Positions 1-6,725 of a stretch of 11,711 nt of DNA are shown here, one piece after another (position 1 is the stretch's first letter; each line of letters opens with the position of its first letter). Both the position numbers and the translations under genes were made by a program. The notes beneath the pieces were generated by a model. The model ran no database searches and was not told the origin of the DNA. It worked only from the letters and a program-made list of their open reading frames with translations. This stretch comes from Gemmatimonadales bacterium UBA7889 (GTDB lineage: Bacteria > Gemmatimonadota > Gemmatimonadetes > Longimicrobiales > Gaopeijiaceae), in the NCBI GenBank assembly GCA_002501085.1, contig DLRL01000062.1, forward strand, positions 1-11,711. Reading direction: 5' to 3'.

Positions 1-149
1 GCATTGTTGTCACGGTAGCGAGTGAGAGAGCCCCAATCATTAAGCAACTCATTCTCCTGCCCCACAAGCTGTGCGGTGGTGGGCAGATACGAAAAGTTGA
101 TGGCTGCCACGCACAGCGGTATAAGCAGATAGGACATCCTCACATCCAT
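1..149 (-). CDS. N-terminus of a probable SGNH/GDSL-family hydrolase (3' end outside window)
   Basis: This is the 5' end of a minus-strand gene that runs off the left edge; only 49 codons are visible. The first ATG is at 149, two bases after the TGA of the upstream lipoprotein gene. A second in-frame ATG at 137 has an AGG directly before it, so either could be the start. Residues 5-27 form a signal peptide (hydrophobic stretch ending TTAQ). The mature start contains DWGSLTRYRDNN (residues 38-49). From memory this matches the 'DW.NL.RYR..NA' segment that precedes the GDS nucleophile block in secreted SGNH/GDSL esterases. The catalytic blocks lie outside the window, so the assignment rests on this short stretch alone. 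The tiny gap to the preceding gene suggests co-transcription. Confidence 0.5.
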   Translation of the reverse strand, partial: MDVRMSYLLIPLCVAAINFSYLPTTAQLVGQENELLNDWGSLTRYRDNN

Positions 150-151
150 AC

Positions 152-1099
152 TCAATTTGATGGGAACCCCGGAATCGTTGCGATTTCCGCGACCATAGCG
201 ATCTGAGTACCGTCCGGGCTAATCGCAAGACGAGAGATCGAAATATTAAGGTCTGAGAAATCCGCTATGGGCATCCACTCATCCAGGCTAAGGGACCAGG
301 CGTACACTACAGAACCAGACGCCATTAGCAGTGAACCATTCGGTGCCCAGGCGTGAAAATCTCCTCCGGAGACTGCCTCAGCAATCGGCTCGGGCGATGT
401 GCGCTCCGAGGGTAATCGCATGATCGTTGCGGTGCCATCCTCGTGAACTTGAGCATAGCTGACATCATCGGAGCCCGGGATTCGTTGGATGGAGCGACCG
501 ATGTTCCGAGCGATAACCTCAGTTAGCCCAGTCTGCGTGTCAGCACGCTGCAGTGTTGCCGGATCGCCAAGCACAAATAGTACGAGCGTGCTCTCATCCA
601 CCCAAGCGTGGTAACCCACGGGTGCTACATTTGGCAGGATAACAGCCCCGTTCGCGCCATCAAGATCGAAACGCCAGAGCCGTTGGGTAGAATCTGCCTC
701 TACGCGGATAACGGAAATACCAGATCCATCAGGAAGTGGAGTGGCTGAGTATTCACTCTCCGGACTGCTCATCGTCACCCGAGTGACGCCAGCAGTAGCA
801 AAGTCGTAGCGCCAAATATCAGCCTGATCATTTTGAGGGTCATTGATCGTGTACCAAAATCCGGAGCCATCAGGGACGAACTGGGGTTGATTATCGTAGT
901 CTCGTCGTTGTGTGAGATTCGTAGGTGTCCCAACGCTTGGCTCGTCCTGTGCGTTGAACGTCAATTCCGCAATGAGGACGTCGGTATCGCGAGGAGGAAC
1001 AAAATCAGATGCCTCGGACATTGATTCATCCGCTGCCGGAGTACAGGCGCCTAAGCCTAGGAAGCCCACGGCGAAAACGGTTAGCAGTCTTTTGTTCAT
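152..1099 (-). CDS. TolB/PD40-like beta-propeller lipoprotein
   Basis: A 315-residue envelope lipoprotein. I start it at the ATG at 1099, not the upstream TTG at 1135, because AGGA lies 7 nt before it and the protein then begins directly with a lipoprotein signal: MNKR, a hydrophobic core, and lipobox LGAC with Cys19 as the lipidated residue. The rest is a series of beta-propeller-type strands in the style of TolB/PD40 repeats: a DNQPQFVPDGSGFWYT block, then SEYSATPLPDGSGISV, HAWAPNGSLLMAS and SRLAISPDGTQIAMV, the last near the C-terminus. Such repeats form sensor or scaffold domains in the periplasm; no catalytic residues are evident. The next gene downstream (probable SGNH hydrolase) begins 2 bp after the stop, so the two probably share an mRNA. 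The substrate or partner is unknown. Confidence 0.75.
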   Translation of the reverse strand: MNKRLLTVFAVGFLGLGACTPAADESMSEASDFVPPRDTDVLIAELTFNAQDEPSVGTPTNLTQRRDYDNQPQFVPDGSGFWYTINDPQNDQADIWRYDFATAGVTRVTMSSPESEYSATPLPDGSGISVIRVEADSTQRLWRFDLDGANGAVILPNVAPVGYHAWVDESTLVLFVLGDPATLQRADTQTGLTEVIARNIGRSIQRIPGSDDVSYAQVHEDGTATIMRLPSERTSPEPIAEAVSGGDFHAWAPNGSLLMASGSVVYAWSLSLDEWMPIADFSDLNISISRLAISPDGTQIAMVAEIATIPGFPSN

Positions 1100-1161
1100 C
1101 GTATAATCCTGCTTTATCCGACTCTGGACTCGCAAATTATCAGAGCTGGCTAAAGCGCTTG

Positions 1162-1188
1162 TAGATAGGTTAGGTCGATTTCAGTCAA
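1162..1188 (-). promoter_or_regulatory. Candidate sigma70-type promoter for the PD40 lipoprotein gene
   Basis: On the minus strand TTGACT (1188-1183) and TATCTA (1167-1162) are separated by 15 nt, giving a 5' leader of roughly 55 nt before the ATG at 1099. The boxes are good but the spacing is short, so this is a weak call. Confidence 0.3.
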
Positions 1189-1240
1189 TAACGTTCTGGA
1201 TAGAGATTTGAGAGGAGTCATTTCCCGAATCACACAGGAG

Positions 1241-2068
1241 CTACAACGGCTCACGATCCAGGCTACTGCCATGCCGGAAGGGTAACGCGAACTGATGCAT
1301 TACGTCCTCATCTCGTGCAGGATCAGCCACGTCGACACCATAGTTCACTTGCCTGGGATCTCCATAGACGAATGTCCCAAACATTCGATCCCAAACTGAG
1401 AGAATCCCACCGAAATTCATGTCAGTCCACGGGCGTTCGAAGTGATGGTGAAACTTATGCATATCCGGTGTCACGAAAACTAGACTTAGCATAGCATCTG
1501 CCCGTGCGGGCAGTGAAATATTGGCATGAGTAAGAAAAGTGAAAAAAATGGTTGTTACTCGATAAATTACATAGAACGCGAGCGGTGCACCGGAGAGGAC
1601 GAGCGCGCTTAAAGCAAAGACTTCGCGGACCGCAAAATCGCCTGGATGAAGCCTCGTACCAGTAGTGGCATCAACCTTGGTATCACTATGGTGAATCACA
1701 TGCATACGCCACATCCATCTGACCTTGTGGAGCAGATAGTGAGCCCAGTACTGGGCGGTCAAATCGAGCAAAACGAGAGCGATCGCAAGTTCTACCAACA
1801 CGTGCGTGTCAAAGAGATGCAATAGCCCAAAACTCTGAGATGATGTCCAAGTTGTAGCATTTACCGAGAGAGCGCTGAAGCCTGCATTAATGATGAGTGT
1901 CGTTGCCAGGAATACGAAATTCGCTCCCGCATGCTTCCATTTCCGGTAACTGAGCTGAGCTAGTGGAAAGCTGCCCTCGAGAAGCCAACTCATCGTGAGG
2001 CATGCCATCACCCACAAGAGCTTTTGTGAGTTTGGCATCTGCTCGAAGAACAGGAGGAGAGTCTCCAT
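1241..2068 (-). CDS. Fatty acid hydroxylase / sterol desaturase superfamily membrane protein
   Basis: A 275-residue integral membrane di-iron oxygenase. The histidine ligand set of the superfamily is visible in order: H110xxxH114, H123xxH126H127 (followed by SDTKVDATTGTRLHPG), H181 in THANISLP, and H204xxH207H208, followed by the typical LSVWDRMFGT close (residues 223-232). Hydrophobic segments near residues 13-33, 49-69, 88-107 and 150-178 would carry the active site at the cytoplasmic face. Members hydroxylate or desaturate sterols, carotenoids, fatty acids or alkylglycerols using O2. Sequence alone does not identify the substrate, and no sterol or carotenoid gene is nearby. The length is typical. 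The start at 2068 has GAAGG directly against the ATG, so the exact start is not certain; Met11 is an alternative. It has the same orientation as the neighbouring lipoprotein genes, with gaps of 65 and about 140 bp. Confidence 0.85.
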   Translation of the reverse strand: METLLLFFEQMPNSQKLLWVMACLTMSWLLEGSFPLAQLSYRKWKHAGANFVFLATTLIINAGFSALSVNATTWTSSQSFGLLHLFDTHVLVELAIALVLLDLTAQYWAHYLLHKVRWMWRMHVIHHSDTKVDATTGTRLHPGDFAVREVFALSALVLSGAPLAFYVIYRVTTIFFTFLTHANISLPARADAMLSLVFVTPDMHKFHHHFERPWTDMNFGGILSVWDRMFGTFVYGDPRQVNYGVDVADPARDEDVMHQFALPFRHGSSLDREPL

Positions 2069-2133
2069 CCTTCAGTTCACTCTCGGATATGGCAGAAATG
2101 CACCTGCACAGCTGCGAGGGTTAAGAACCCGGG

Positions 2134-2634
2134 CTAACCGATCAACCTCATGATCTCATCGGCAACAGCTATGGCCATTGTAGCATCGTCCATTTCTTGG
2201 ACCCGCGGGGTACCGTCCGCGCGCACTGACACAGCTAGAGATCCTGGAGTTACCGATCCCCTGGTCCTTCTTCCGTTATCGATCGTGCTACGGGCAATCG
2301 GATTCGTAAGATCCCCACGCTCAGTGAGCGTAAGACTTGCCTTGTCGAGTAATCCGCAGGTTGCCACACAGTTTGATACGCGCTCTGCTGTCTCCAGCAG
2401 GATTACAATCGAAACACGAGAAGGATTAGGGCTGACAGTGAGTCCTCTTGACCTGAGTTCCAGGGCAATTGCATCTCGAAAGGCCGCATATCGCTCAGGC
2501 TGTGGATTCTCTGCGAATGCCACTGCATATGAAGCATCACGTGTAGCCACTCCCGGCCGAAGAATCTCGGGACCCGCAGCTGCACACGCCGTAAATCCGA
2601 CAGCAAGGAGACACAGTAGTGACGATCTTCTCAT
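2134..2634 (-). CDS. Small lipoprotein of unknown function
   Basis: A 166-residue lipoprotein whose gene has an excellent ribosome binding site: GGAGGT, 5 nt before the ATG at 2634. The N-terminus has two Arg, a hydrophobic core and lipobox FTAC with Cys17. The mature part contains a stretch of the type '..FRDAIALELRSRGLTVSPNPSRVSIVI' (about residues 52-78; aromatic plus amphipathic helix, then a beta strand). This recalls DUF4136-like periplasmic lipoproteins, but I would not name the family. Cys88 and Cys92 (NCVATCG) could form a disulfide. The C-terminus is an amphipathic helix. A 186-codon plus-strand reading frame overlaps almost the whole gene. I reject that frame because it lacks a ribosome site and any signal or domain pattern. 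Confidence 0.7.
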   Translation of the reverse strand: MRRSSLLCLLAVGFTACAAAGPEILRPGVATRDASYAVAFAENPQPERYAAFRDAIALELRSRGLTVSPNPSRVSIVILLETAERVSNCVATCGLLDKASLTLTERGDLTNPIARSTIDNGRRTRGSVTPGSLAVSVRADGTPRVQEMDDATMAIAVADEIMRLIG

Positions 2635-2678
2635 CTTTCACCTCCAGCGGGTCAACAACACGTTACGAAATCTGTCCC

Positions 2679-2705
2679 TGTATACCTCAGCCTCGCAACT
2701 TGCAA
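2679..2705 (-). promoter_or_regulatory. Candidate promoter for the small lipoprotein gene
   Basis: On the minus strand TTGCAA (2705-2700) and TATACA (2684-2679) are 15 nt apart. The -10 lies about 45 nt before the ATG at 2634. The spacing is short, so this is a tentative call. Confidence 0.3.
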
Positions 2706-2724
2706 CGTGAGTGTTCTTTAAGGA

Positions 2725-2746
2725 ATGTCAGGGCTCTGCCCTGCAT
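2725..2746. repeat. Hairpin CAGGGC-TCT-GCCCTG, related to hairpins near 10.4 kb
   Basis: CAGGGC (2729-2734) and GCCCTG (2738-2743) form a perfect 6-bp stem with a 3-nt loop. With a one-base bulge it extends by ATG/CAT on the outside. It lies between two divergent genes, so it is not placed as a terminator. The same outline recurs at 10378-10392 (stem pair C-G changed to T-A, so pairing is kept) and, more loosely, at 10485-10506. Confidence 0.55.
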
Positions 2747-2805
2747 AATCACGAGGCACTGACGGAAACAGAATTAGCCTTTGCCAAGTCCTCGCCCTAA
2801 TCTCA

Positions 2806-2855
2806 CCAGCGCTGGATAGGGGTTTTACCCTCCAGATCGAGACCACTTGAAGTGG
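2806..2855. repeat. Three adjacent short palindromes before the proline racemase-family gene
   Basis: CCAGCGCTGG (2806-2815, perfect), AGGG/CCCT with a 6-nt loop (2818-2831), and CCACTT-G-AAGTGG (2843-2855, perfect). The last overlaps the candidate -35 box of the gene starting at 2920, so it may be a regulator binding site. Functions are inferred from position only. Confidence 0.4.
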
Positions 2856-2874
2856 GTATATGAAGATGTATGGA
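2847..2874 (+). promoter_or_regulatory. Candidate promoter for the proline racemase-family gene
   Basis: TTGAAG (2847-2852) and TATGGA (2869-2874) with 16-nt spacing predict a leader of about 40 nt. The -35 sits inside the inverted repeat CCACTT-G-AAGTGG. The match to consensus is modest. Confidence 0.3.
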
Positions 2875-2919
2875 GATCCGGACCAAGACCTGTGAACCGC
2901 TGAGAGATCGGGAGTTCAG

Positions 2920-3987
2920 ATGCGTTTAACGGACAGGATTCAGGCGGTCGATACCCACGCGTGTGGTGAGCCTGGTCGCGTGATTGTGGGCGGAGTCAGC
3001 GACGTACCTGGCAAGACTATGTTTGAAAAAATGCTCTATCTCCAAACTCAAGAGGACGAAATTCGTCTCCGCATGCTCCGCGAACCACGGGGATATCCCG
3101 CGGCAAATTGCAACCTGATCCTGCCACCGACACAACCTGAAGCTGACGCCGGTTATGTGATCATGGAACAAGTTGAATACCCGGGCATGTCAGGAACGAA
3201 TACGATTGCCGTCACAACGGTCCTTATCGAAACAGGAATGGTGGAAGTTGAGGAGCCAATCACAGAACTGATGTTGGAAGCTCCTGCCGGATTGATTGCT
3301 GTACGAGCTGAGGTACACGAGGGTAAGGTCCGGGGGGTGACATTCCAGAATGTTCCTGCCTTCGCCGTGCACCTCGACACACCGGTCGAGGTCCCGGAGC
3401 TTGGCACCGTCTTAGTCGATGTGGCGTATGGTGGAATGTTCTATGTCATTGCTGACGCGAAGCCGTTGGGGCTGACATTAACCCCCGATGAGGCCGGCGA
3501 CGCTGTTCGTGTTGGAGAGATGATCAAAGCTGCTACCCAGGAACAACTGGACTGTGTGCATCCAGACAATCCAGAGATACGCGGGGTAACGATCGCCCAG
3601 CTGTCTGCACCACCGATATCTGCAGATGCAGATCGAAGAAATACGGTGATCGTATCTACCGGGGAATTGGATTGGGATCGTCCATCCACCTGGAAAGGCG
3701 TTCTTGACCGGTCTCCTTGCGGAACAGGGACCTGCGCGAAGATGGCTACCCTGTATGCGAAAGGTGAGTTATCGCTGGGTCAGGATTTTCGGCACGAAGG
3801 TATCCTTGGTACGATCTTTACTGGACGCCTAGTGGAAGAAACTATGGTCGGTGATTATGCGGCGGTCGTTCCCACCCTCACGGGGACCGCTTGGATCACG
3901 GGATTTGCAGAGTACGTAGTTGATCCTGAGGATCCTTTTCCAAACGGGTTCACTGTAGGCGACATATGGAGTTCTCAAGAAGGGTAG
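2920..3987 (+). CDS. Proline racemase superfamily enzyme, probably hydroxyproline dehydratase/epimerase type
   Basis: A 355-residue cytoplasmic enzyme of the proline racemase fold (usual length about 310-355). Recognised blocks: DTHACGEPGR (11-20), FEKM (35-38), the first active-site motif MSGTN (90-94), and DRSPCGTGTCAKM (263-275) with catalytic Cys267. In true proline racemases and many 4-hydroxyproline epimerases the first motif is MCGHN with Cys as the second acid/base. Here Ser91 replaces that Cys and Thr93 the usual His. In the family, Thr or Ser at this position is linked with trans-3-hydroxy-L-proline dehydratases and mixed dehydratase/epimerase enzymes, so proline racemase itself is unlikely. 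GGGAG lies 5 nt before the ATG. No other hydroxyproline catabolic gene is adjacent, so the physiological substrate remains an inference. Confidence 0.85.
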   Translation: MRLTDRIQAVDTHACGEPGRVIVGGVSDVPGKTMFEKMLYLQTQEDEIRLRMLREPRGYPAANCNLILPPTQPEADAGYVIMEQVEYPGMSGTNTIAVTTVLIETGMVEVEEPITELMLEAPAGLIAVRAEVHEGKVRGVTFQNVPAFAVHLDTPVEVPELGTVLVDVAYGGMFYVIADAKPLGLTLTPDEAGDAVRVGEMIKAATQEQLDCVHPDNPEIRGVTIAQLSAPPISADADRRNTVIVSTGELDWDRPSTWKGVLDRSPCGTGTCAKMATLYAKGELSLGQDFRHEGILGTIFTGRLVEETMVGDYAAVVPTLTGTAWITGFAEYVVDPEDPFPNGFTVGDIWSSQEG

Positions 3988-3988
3988 T

Positions 3989-4008
3989 TAGGGGTAGGCC
4001 TCCTCCTA
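3989..4008. terminator. Possible bidirectional terminator between convergent genes
   Basis: An imperfect inverted repeat (TAGGGGTAGG / CCTCCTCCTA) lies in the 18-bp gap between the converging stop codons and runs into the last codon of the minus-strand gene. There is no clear T-tract, so this is a weak call. Confidence 0.25.
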
Positions 4009-4857
4009 TCTTCCCACCTCCGCGGCAATCTCGTCATAAAAGCCTGGAATGCTTCTCTGCATGAAGAGACCATCCGGTGCCATGGTCCAACTTAGTTCTT
4101 CCGTTTGGATACGTTCAGAAGCATCAGTCCTTGGCATACCTGATCTGATGAGGTCTGCCATTCTCTGGCGAATAGCTTCCATTTGATTTCTAAAAGCGAT
4201 CACGTCGCTGCGACTCATGACAGCCCCGTGACCAGGAATTGCAGTATCGAAATCAAGTGAGAGGATGTTGTTCATCGTGCTAACCCACCCCTTGCTGCTA
4301 CCACCGTTAGCGTAGTCAATAAATGGCGCAATCGTATGTAGCAGGTCTCCTCCATGAACTGTCTGAAGATCAGGGAAGTAGATCACCGCATCACCATTTG
4401 TGTGTCCACGGCCCATGTAGAATGCCCGGACCTCTATGCCACCAAGGTAGATGGCAGTCTGATCGGTAAAGACCAGCCTTGGAGGAGCGTCTTGATTACC
4501 TCGCACCATGTTATCCCGAGCATTCTGATGAGCAATAATCTCAGAGATATTGATATACTCGATATTGCCGCCTGAGTGGTCCCCGTGGTGATGTGTATTC
4601 AGGACATACTTCACTGGCTGGTTACTAACCTGAGCAACCAGTTCCTGGATTTCCTCAAAATTTCTCGGAAACTTGTCATCAATCAGGATCACCCCTTCTG
4701 TCGTAACCCGTACGCCGACGTTTCCACCGCTTCCACTAATAGTGTAAAGACCATCCTTTACTTGCTCGATTATCAGGGTGTCCTGTGCTTGCAGTCCTGT
4801 TACAGCGCACGCAAACACTGCTGTGCTTAGCAAGACACTTCCAATCAGGTTCTTCAT
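4006..4857 (-). CDS. Exported metallo-beta-lactamase-fold hydrolase
   Basis: A 283-residue protein with a complete dinuclear-zinc MBL site: T88-HHHGDH (H89, H91, D93, H94), H152 in GRGHTNGD, D171 in HGGDLLH, and H210 in PGHG. Asp171 (bridging, as in glyoxalase II-type and broad MBL-fold hydrolases) and the overall pattern 'THHHGDHSGG...GRGHTNGDAVIYFP' point to the general secreted MBL-fold hydrolase group, not to a proven beta-lactamase. The N-terminus is a signal peptide ending near LQA-Q (residue 24); VFAC at 14-17 could also serve as a lipobox, so the export mode is uncertain. GGAG precedes the ATG by 8 nt. The gene follows the four-helix membrane protein gene by 42 bp on the same strand and may share its transcript. 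The substrate is unknown. Confidence 0.85.
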   Translation of the reverse strand: MKNLIGSVLLSTAVFACAVTGLQAQDTLIIEQVKDGLYTISGSGGNVGVRVTTEGVILIDDKFPRNFEEIQELVAQVSNQPVKYVLNTHHHGDHSGGNIEYINISEIIAHQNARDNMVRGNQDAPPRLVFTDQTAIYLGGIEVRAFYMGRGHTNGDAVIYFPDLQTVHGGDLLHTIAPFIDYANGGSSKGWVSTMNNILSLDFDTAIPGHGAVMSRSDVIAFRNQMEAIRQRMADLIRSGMPRTDASERIQTEELSWTMAPDGLFMQRSIPGFYDEIAAEVGR

Positions 4858-4899
4858 GAATCACTCTCCATCCACATTTAGCATCCTAATATTCTAGCC

Positions 4900-5250
4900 T
4901 TAGTCAGATAGCCAACCGTACACACCTGCAGAAACCACCCAGAACAACATCCCGAATCCGGCCGAGATTAAGGCATCGCCGAAGGCCATTCCTTCCATCA
5001 TGATACCCGGCATGCCTGTACCAATTATTTGAGCGAGCGCGAGTATCACCGCTGCCTGTACTGCGCCTAATCCAGTGCTTTGAACAACCCAGTCGAAAAA
5101 CAGTGCGAGTATCAGCCACCCTACCACAACGGTAGGCCACATCCCGAACAGCGGCGCGCTCGGAGTCGTACCAAACGGCGTCATCGAGACAGCAAAACTG
5201 AGGGCGATAAGGGTGAACCACATCCCTATGATCGGCTTACTTCTGCTCAT
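4900..5250 (-). CDS. Four-helix integral membrane protein, unknown family
   Basis: A 116-residue, very hydrophobic protein with four predicted transmembrane segments near residues 7-24, 36-55, 60-80 and 92-113, connected by short loops containing TPFGTTPSAP and GTGMPGIMMEG. A short basic N-terminus (SRSK) suggests the N-terminus is inside. A GGGAG lies 10 nt before the ATG. Acidic residues are few (Asp53 at a membrane edge, Glu86, Asp91, and the C-terminal Asp), and no catalytic motif is visible. I do not recognise the family. It lies 42 bp upstream of the MBL-fold gene and 95 bp downstream of a lipoprotein gene, all on the same strand, so an operon is plausible. A second frame of 105 codons on the same strand overlaps it and is a shadow. 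Confidence 0.65.
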   Translation of the reverse strand: MSRSKPIIGMWFTLIALSFAVSMTPFGTTPSAPLFGMWPTVVVGWLILALFFDWVVQSTGLGAVQAAVILALAQIIGTGMPGIMMEGMAFGDALISAGFGMLFWVVSAGVYGWLSD

Positions 5251-5345
5251 TATTCTTCAACTCCCGTGCAGGTTCATCAGGTGATGCTGGAACAAATCTA
5301 GTAGTGCTTAGCTAATTCTGCTTCCGCACCACACAGATCTGCAAC

Positions 5346-5747
5346 TCACTCGCGCTGACAGTCAGGGTCCATAAACCGGATCACGATCGCAGAAAGGAAA
5401 TCGTTGGAGTCTGCACTGCTTGATTGATCTATACCCTCTAACCTGCGGCGGCTCACCGGTGTGATCAGCGCGTCACCCCCTATCTTGCGTGCTTCAACAC
5501 GAAACGCATCAAGTACCTTTTCCATAGTCCGGTTCCGCCTAAAGGTTAAACCCCCGTCTATAGAGACCCATTTGTTGAAAGGAGAGGTCAGCATACCAAT
5601 TTCCTCGAATAGACACGCCGGGCTGGTAGCCTCATAGACCGAAATAACAGAGTCCGGTTCTTTCGGTGGAAGTGAGACAAAAGCCGTCCCATACACTGTG
5701 GGAGAGCAGGCGCTTAGTACCACCAAGAGCAGCAGGCTTCTCTTCAT
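5346..5747 (-). CDS. Small lipoprotein, weakly RcsF/YbjQ-like pattern
   Basis: A 133-residue lipoprotein. The frame is open back to a TTG at 5783, but the ATG at 5747 is preferred: AGGA lies 7 nt before it, and the protein then begins MKRS plus a hydrophobic core and lipobox LSAC (Cys14). The mature part has a pattern of strand, short loop with Cys (SPACLFEEIGML), then a helix 'EKVLDAFRVEARKIGGDALI' followed by a strand. A helix rich in 'EAxxxGADAVI' before a strand is common to RcsF- and YbjQ-type small envelope or metal-binding domains. The likeness is structural and weak, so no name is given. A second Cys near the end (DPDC) could pair with the first. It follows the nitroreductase-family gene by 37 bp. 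Confidence 0.65.
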   Translation of the reverse strand: MKRSLLLLVVLSACSPTVYGTAFVSLPPKEPDSVISVYEATSPACLFEEIGMLTSPFNKWVSIDGGLTFRRNRTMEKVLDAFRVEARKIGGDALITPVSRRRLEGIDQSSSADSNDFLSAIVIRFMDPDCQRE

Positions 5748-5784
5748 ATCCTGATCCTGACTATACACCCCGCCGGATCGCAAC

Positions 5785-6186
5785 TTAATCGGGGTCTAGC
5801 CTCAGAAAATATCTCGGAGGAAACCCGGTTAGAATTCGAAATACGATACCAAGGCTGTGTTCGCGATTCACGCGATCATGCTCTTCATCCGATGCAGGTA
5901 CTGCCAGGTAAGTGCCTGTCATACCATCTACGGCAACTTGCACATTCGGATTCTGTAACGCCTGTCCATACCATGCTCGGGGCCAGTGGTTCACAGCTAC
6001 GTACAGTTGGCCATCACTTTCAAGGTGGGCCAGAACTCGGTCGTGCTTGGTACCATCCTCATCCGCTGTAGTGATAACTAACGTACTTCGTCCCGCAGGC
6101 TGGAAATAGCCGAGCAAGGACTCAAATGTTGCGATAATCCCTATGTAGATGAGCACCAAAAGCGCGATCCTCTTTAGGGCTGGCAT
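5785..6186 (-). CDS. Membrane-anchored F420/deazaflavin nitroreductase-family protein
   Basis: A 133-residue protein with an N-terminal transmembrane helix (residues 5-25) followed by a small split-barrel domain. The pattern TLVITTADEDG (35-45), LYVAVNHWPRAWYGQALQNPNVQVAVDG (61-88) and a following Glu/Arg-rich segment (EEHDRVNREH, 101-110) matches the deazaflavin(F420)-dependent nitroreductase family. There the sequence 'P.WY.NL.ANP.V' sits near the cofactor site. The typical family member is soluble, and the membrane anchor is less usual. Whether it binds F420, another flavin or no cofactor cannot be told from here. No clear ribosome site precedes the ATG; a TTGG-GGG-CCAA inverted repeat (6189-6199) occupies that place. 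It heads a minus-strand run with the lipoprotein, membrane protein and MBL genes and diverges from the gene at 6243. Confidence 0.65.
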   Translation of the reverse strand: MPALKRIALLVLIYIGIIATFESLLGYFQPAGRSTLVITTADEDGTKHDRVLAHLESDGQLYVAVNHWPRAWYGQALQNPNVQVAVDGMTGTYLAVPASDEEHDRVNREHSLGIVFRILTGFPPRYFLRLDPD

Positions 6187-6242
6187 TATTGGGGGCCAAC
6201 ACCTAGATAGACCTCACTCATACATAAGACGGTAGCAAACAC

Positions 6243-6695
6243 ATGCGACATCTTTTCATCTCGCTGACAGCCATACTCCTTATCGCTACAGACTCGGCTG
6301 AAGCTCAGAGTCTGACTGATGTGACAAGCAGTATACGTGATGGAGGTGGATGGGTGGCAATAGCCATCGAAGGCGGAGAGGGCTCCTACAGCAGCCCGCG
6401 ACTGCCGACTCTGAACCTGAAGCTCAACGGATGCGTGACCATATGGGACGAGTTGTCTGGAAGCTGGGAGATTGAAGCCACCGAGACAGTAAGCAGCACC
6501 AAACTACTCCTCTCAGCTGAACCCGGAGTCGGTGTTTCATTCACTCATCAGTTCGGAGTGCAGTCTCAAGTTGACGTCTCGTTTCGCTGGAGCGAGCCCG
6601 GTGACACGACGCTATTGCTCTGGGTTGGGCTCACGATTAACCCAGATGGTGTGGACGAAGTGTGTGAGCCTCGCCGTGAGCCACCGATAGGATGA
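6243..6695 (+). CDS. Secreted protein of unknown function
   Basis: A 150-residue protein with a clear signal peptide (MRHLFIS, hydrophobic core, cleavage after AEA near residue 21). The mature part is all-beta in character: alternating hydrophobic strands such as WVAIAIEGG, LNLKLNGCVTIW, KLLLSAEPGVGVSF and TLLLWVGLTI, which suggests a beta-sandwich or barrel domain. It has two cysteines (in NGCVT and EVCEP) that could form a disulfide. I do not recognise the family. It is transcribed divergently from the nitroreductase-family gene with only 56 bp between starts, and it converges on the cyclophilin gene. The ribosome site is weak (GGTAG, about 7 nt upstream). Confidence 0.55.
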   Translation: MRHLFISLTAILLIATDSAEAQSLTDVTSSIRDGGGWVAIAIEGGEGSYSSPRLPTLNLKLNGCVTIWDELSGSWEIEATETVSSTKLLLSAEPGVGVSFTHQFGVQSQVDVSFRWSEPGDTTLLLWVGLTINPDGVDEVCEPRREPPIG

Positions 6696-6699
6696 TCCG

Positions 6700-6725
6700 G
6701 CACTCGTAGAGCGACAACGGAGTGC
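6700..6725. terminator. Possible terminator between convergent genes
   Basis: GCACTC (6700-6705) and GAGTGC (6720-6725) form a 6-bp stem with a 14-nt loop, followed on the plus strand by TAAAATT. The loop is long and the T-tract poor, so the call is tentative. Confidence 0.25.

Noticed and set aside
1100..1135. TTG-started N-terminal extension of the PD40 lipoprotein
   Set aside because: It would put 12 residues before a good signal peptide. The ATG at 1099 has its own ribosome site. The same reasoning rejects the TTG at 5783 for the lipoprotein at 5346.
2150..2710. 186-codon plus-strand reading frame opposite the small lipoprotein gene
   Set aside because: No ribosome site and no signal or domain pattern. 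The minus-strand gene has a strong GGAGGT site and a lipobox, so this is an antisense shadow.
2860..2895. 11-codon leader peptide before the proline racemase-family gene
   Set aside because: No ribosome site and no attenuator structure tied to it; such short frames arise by chance.
4006..4857. Antibiotic-degrading metallo-beta-lactamase
   Set aside because: The metal site is present, but the Asp bridging ligand and overall pattern fit the broad MBL-fold hydrolase group; nothing supports beta-lactam activity.
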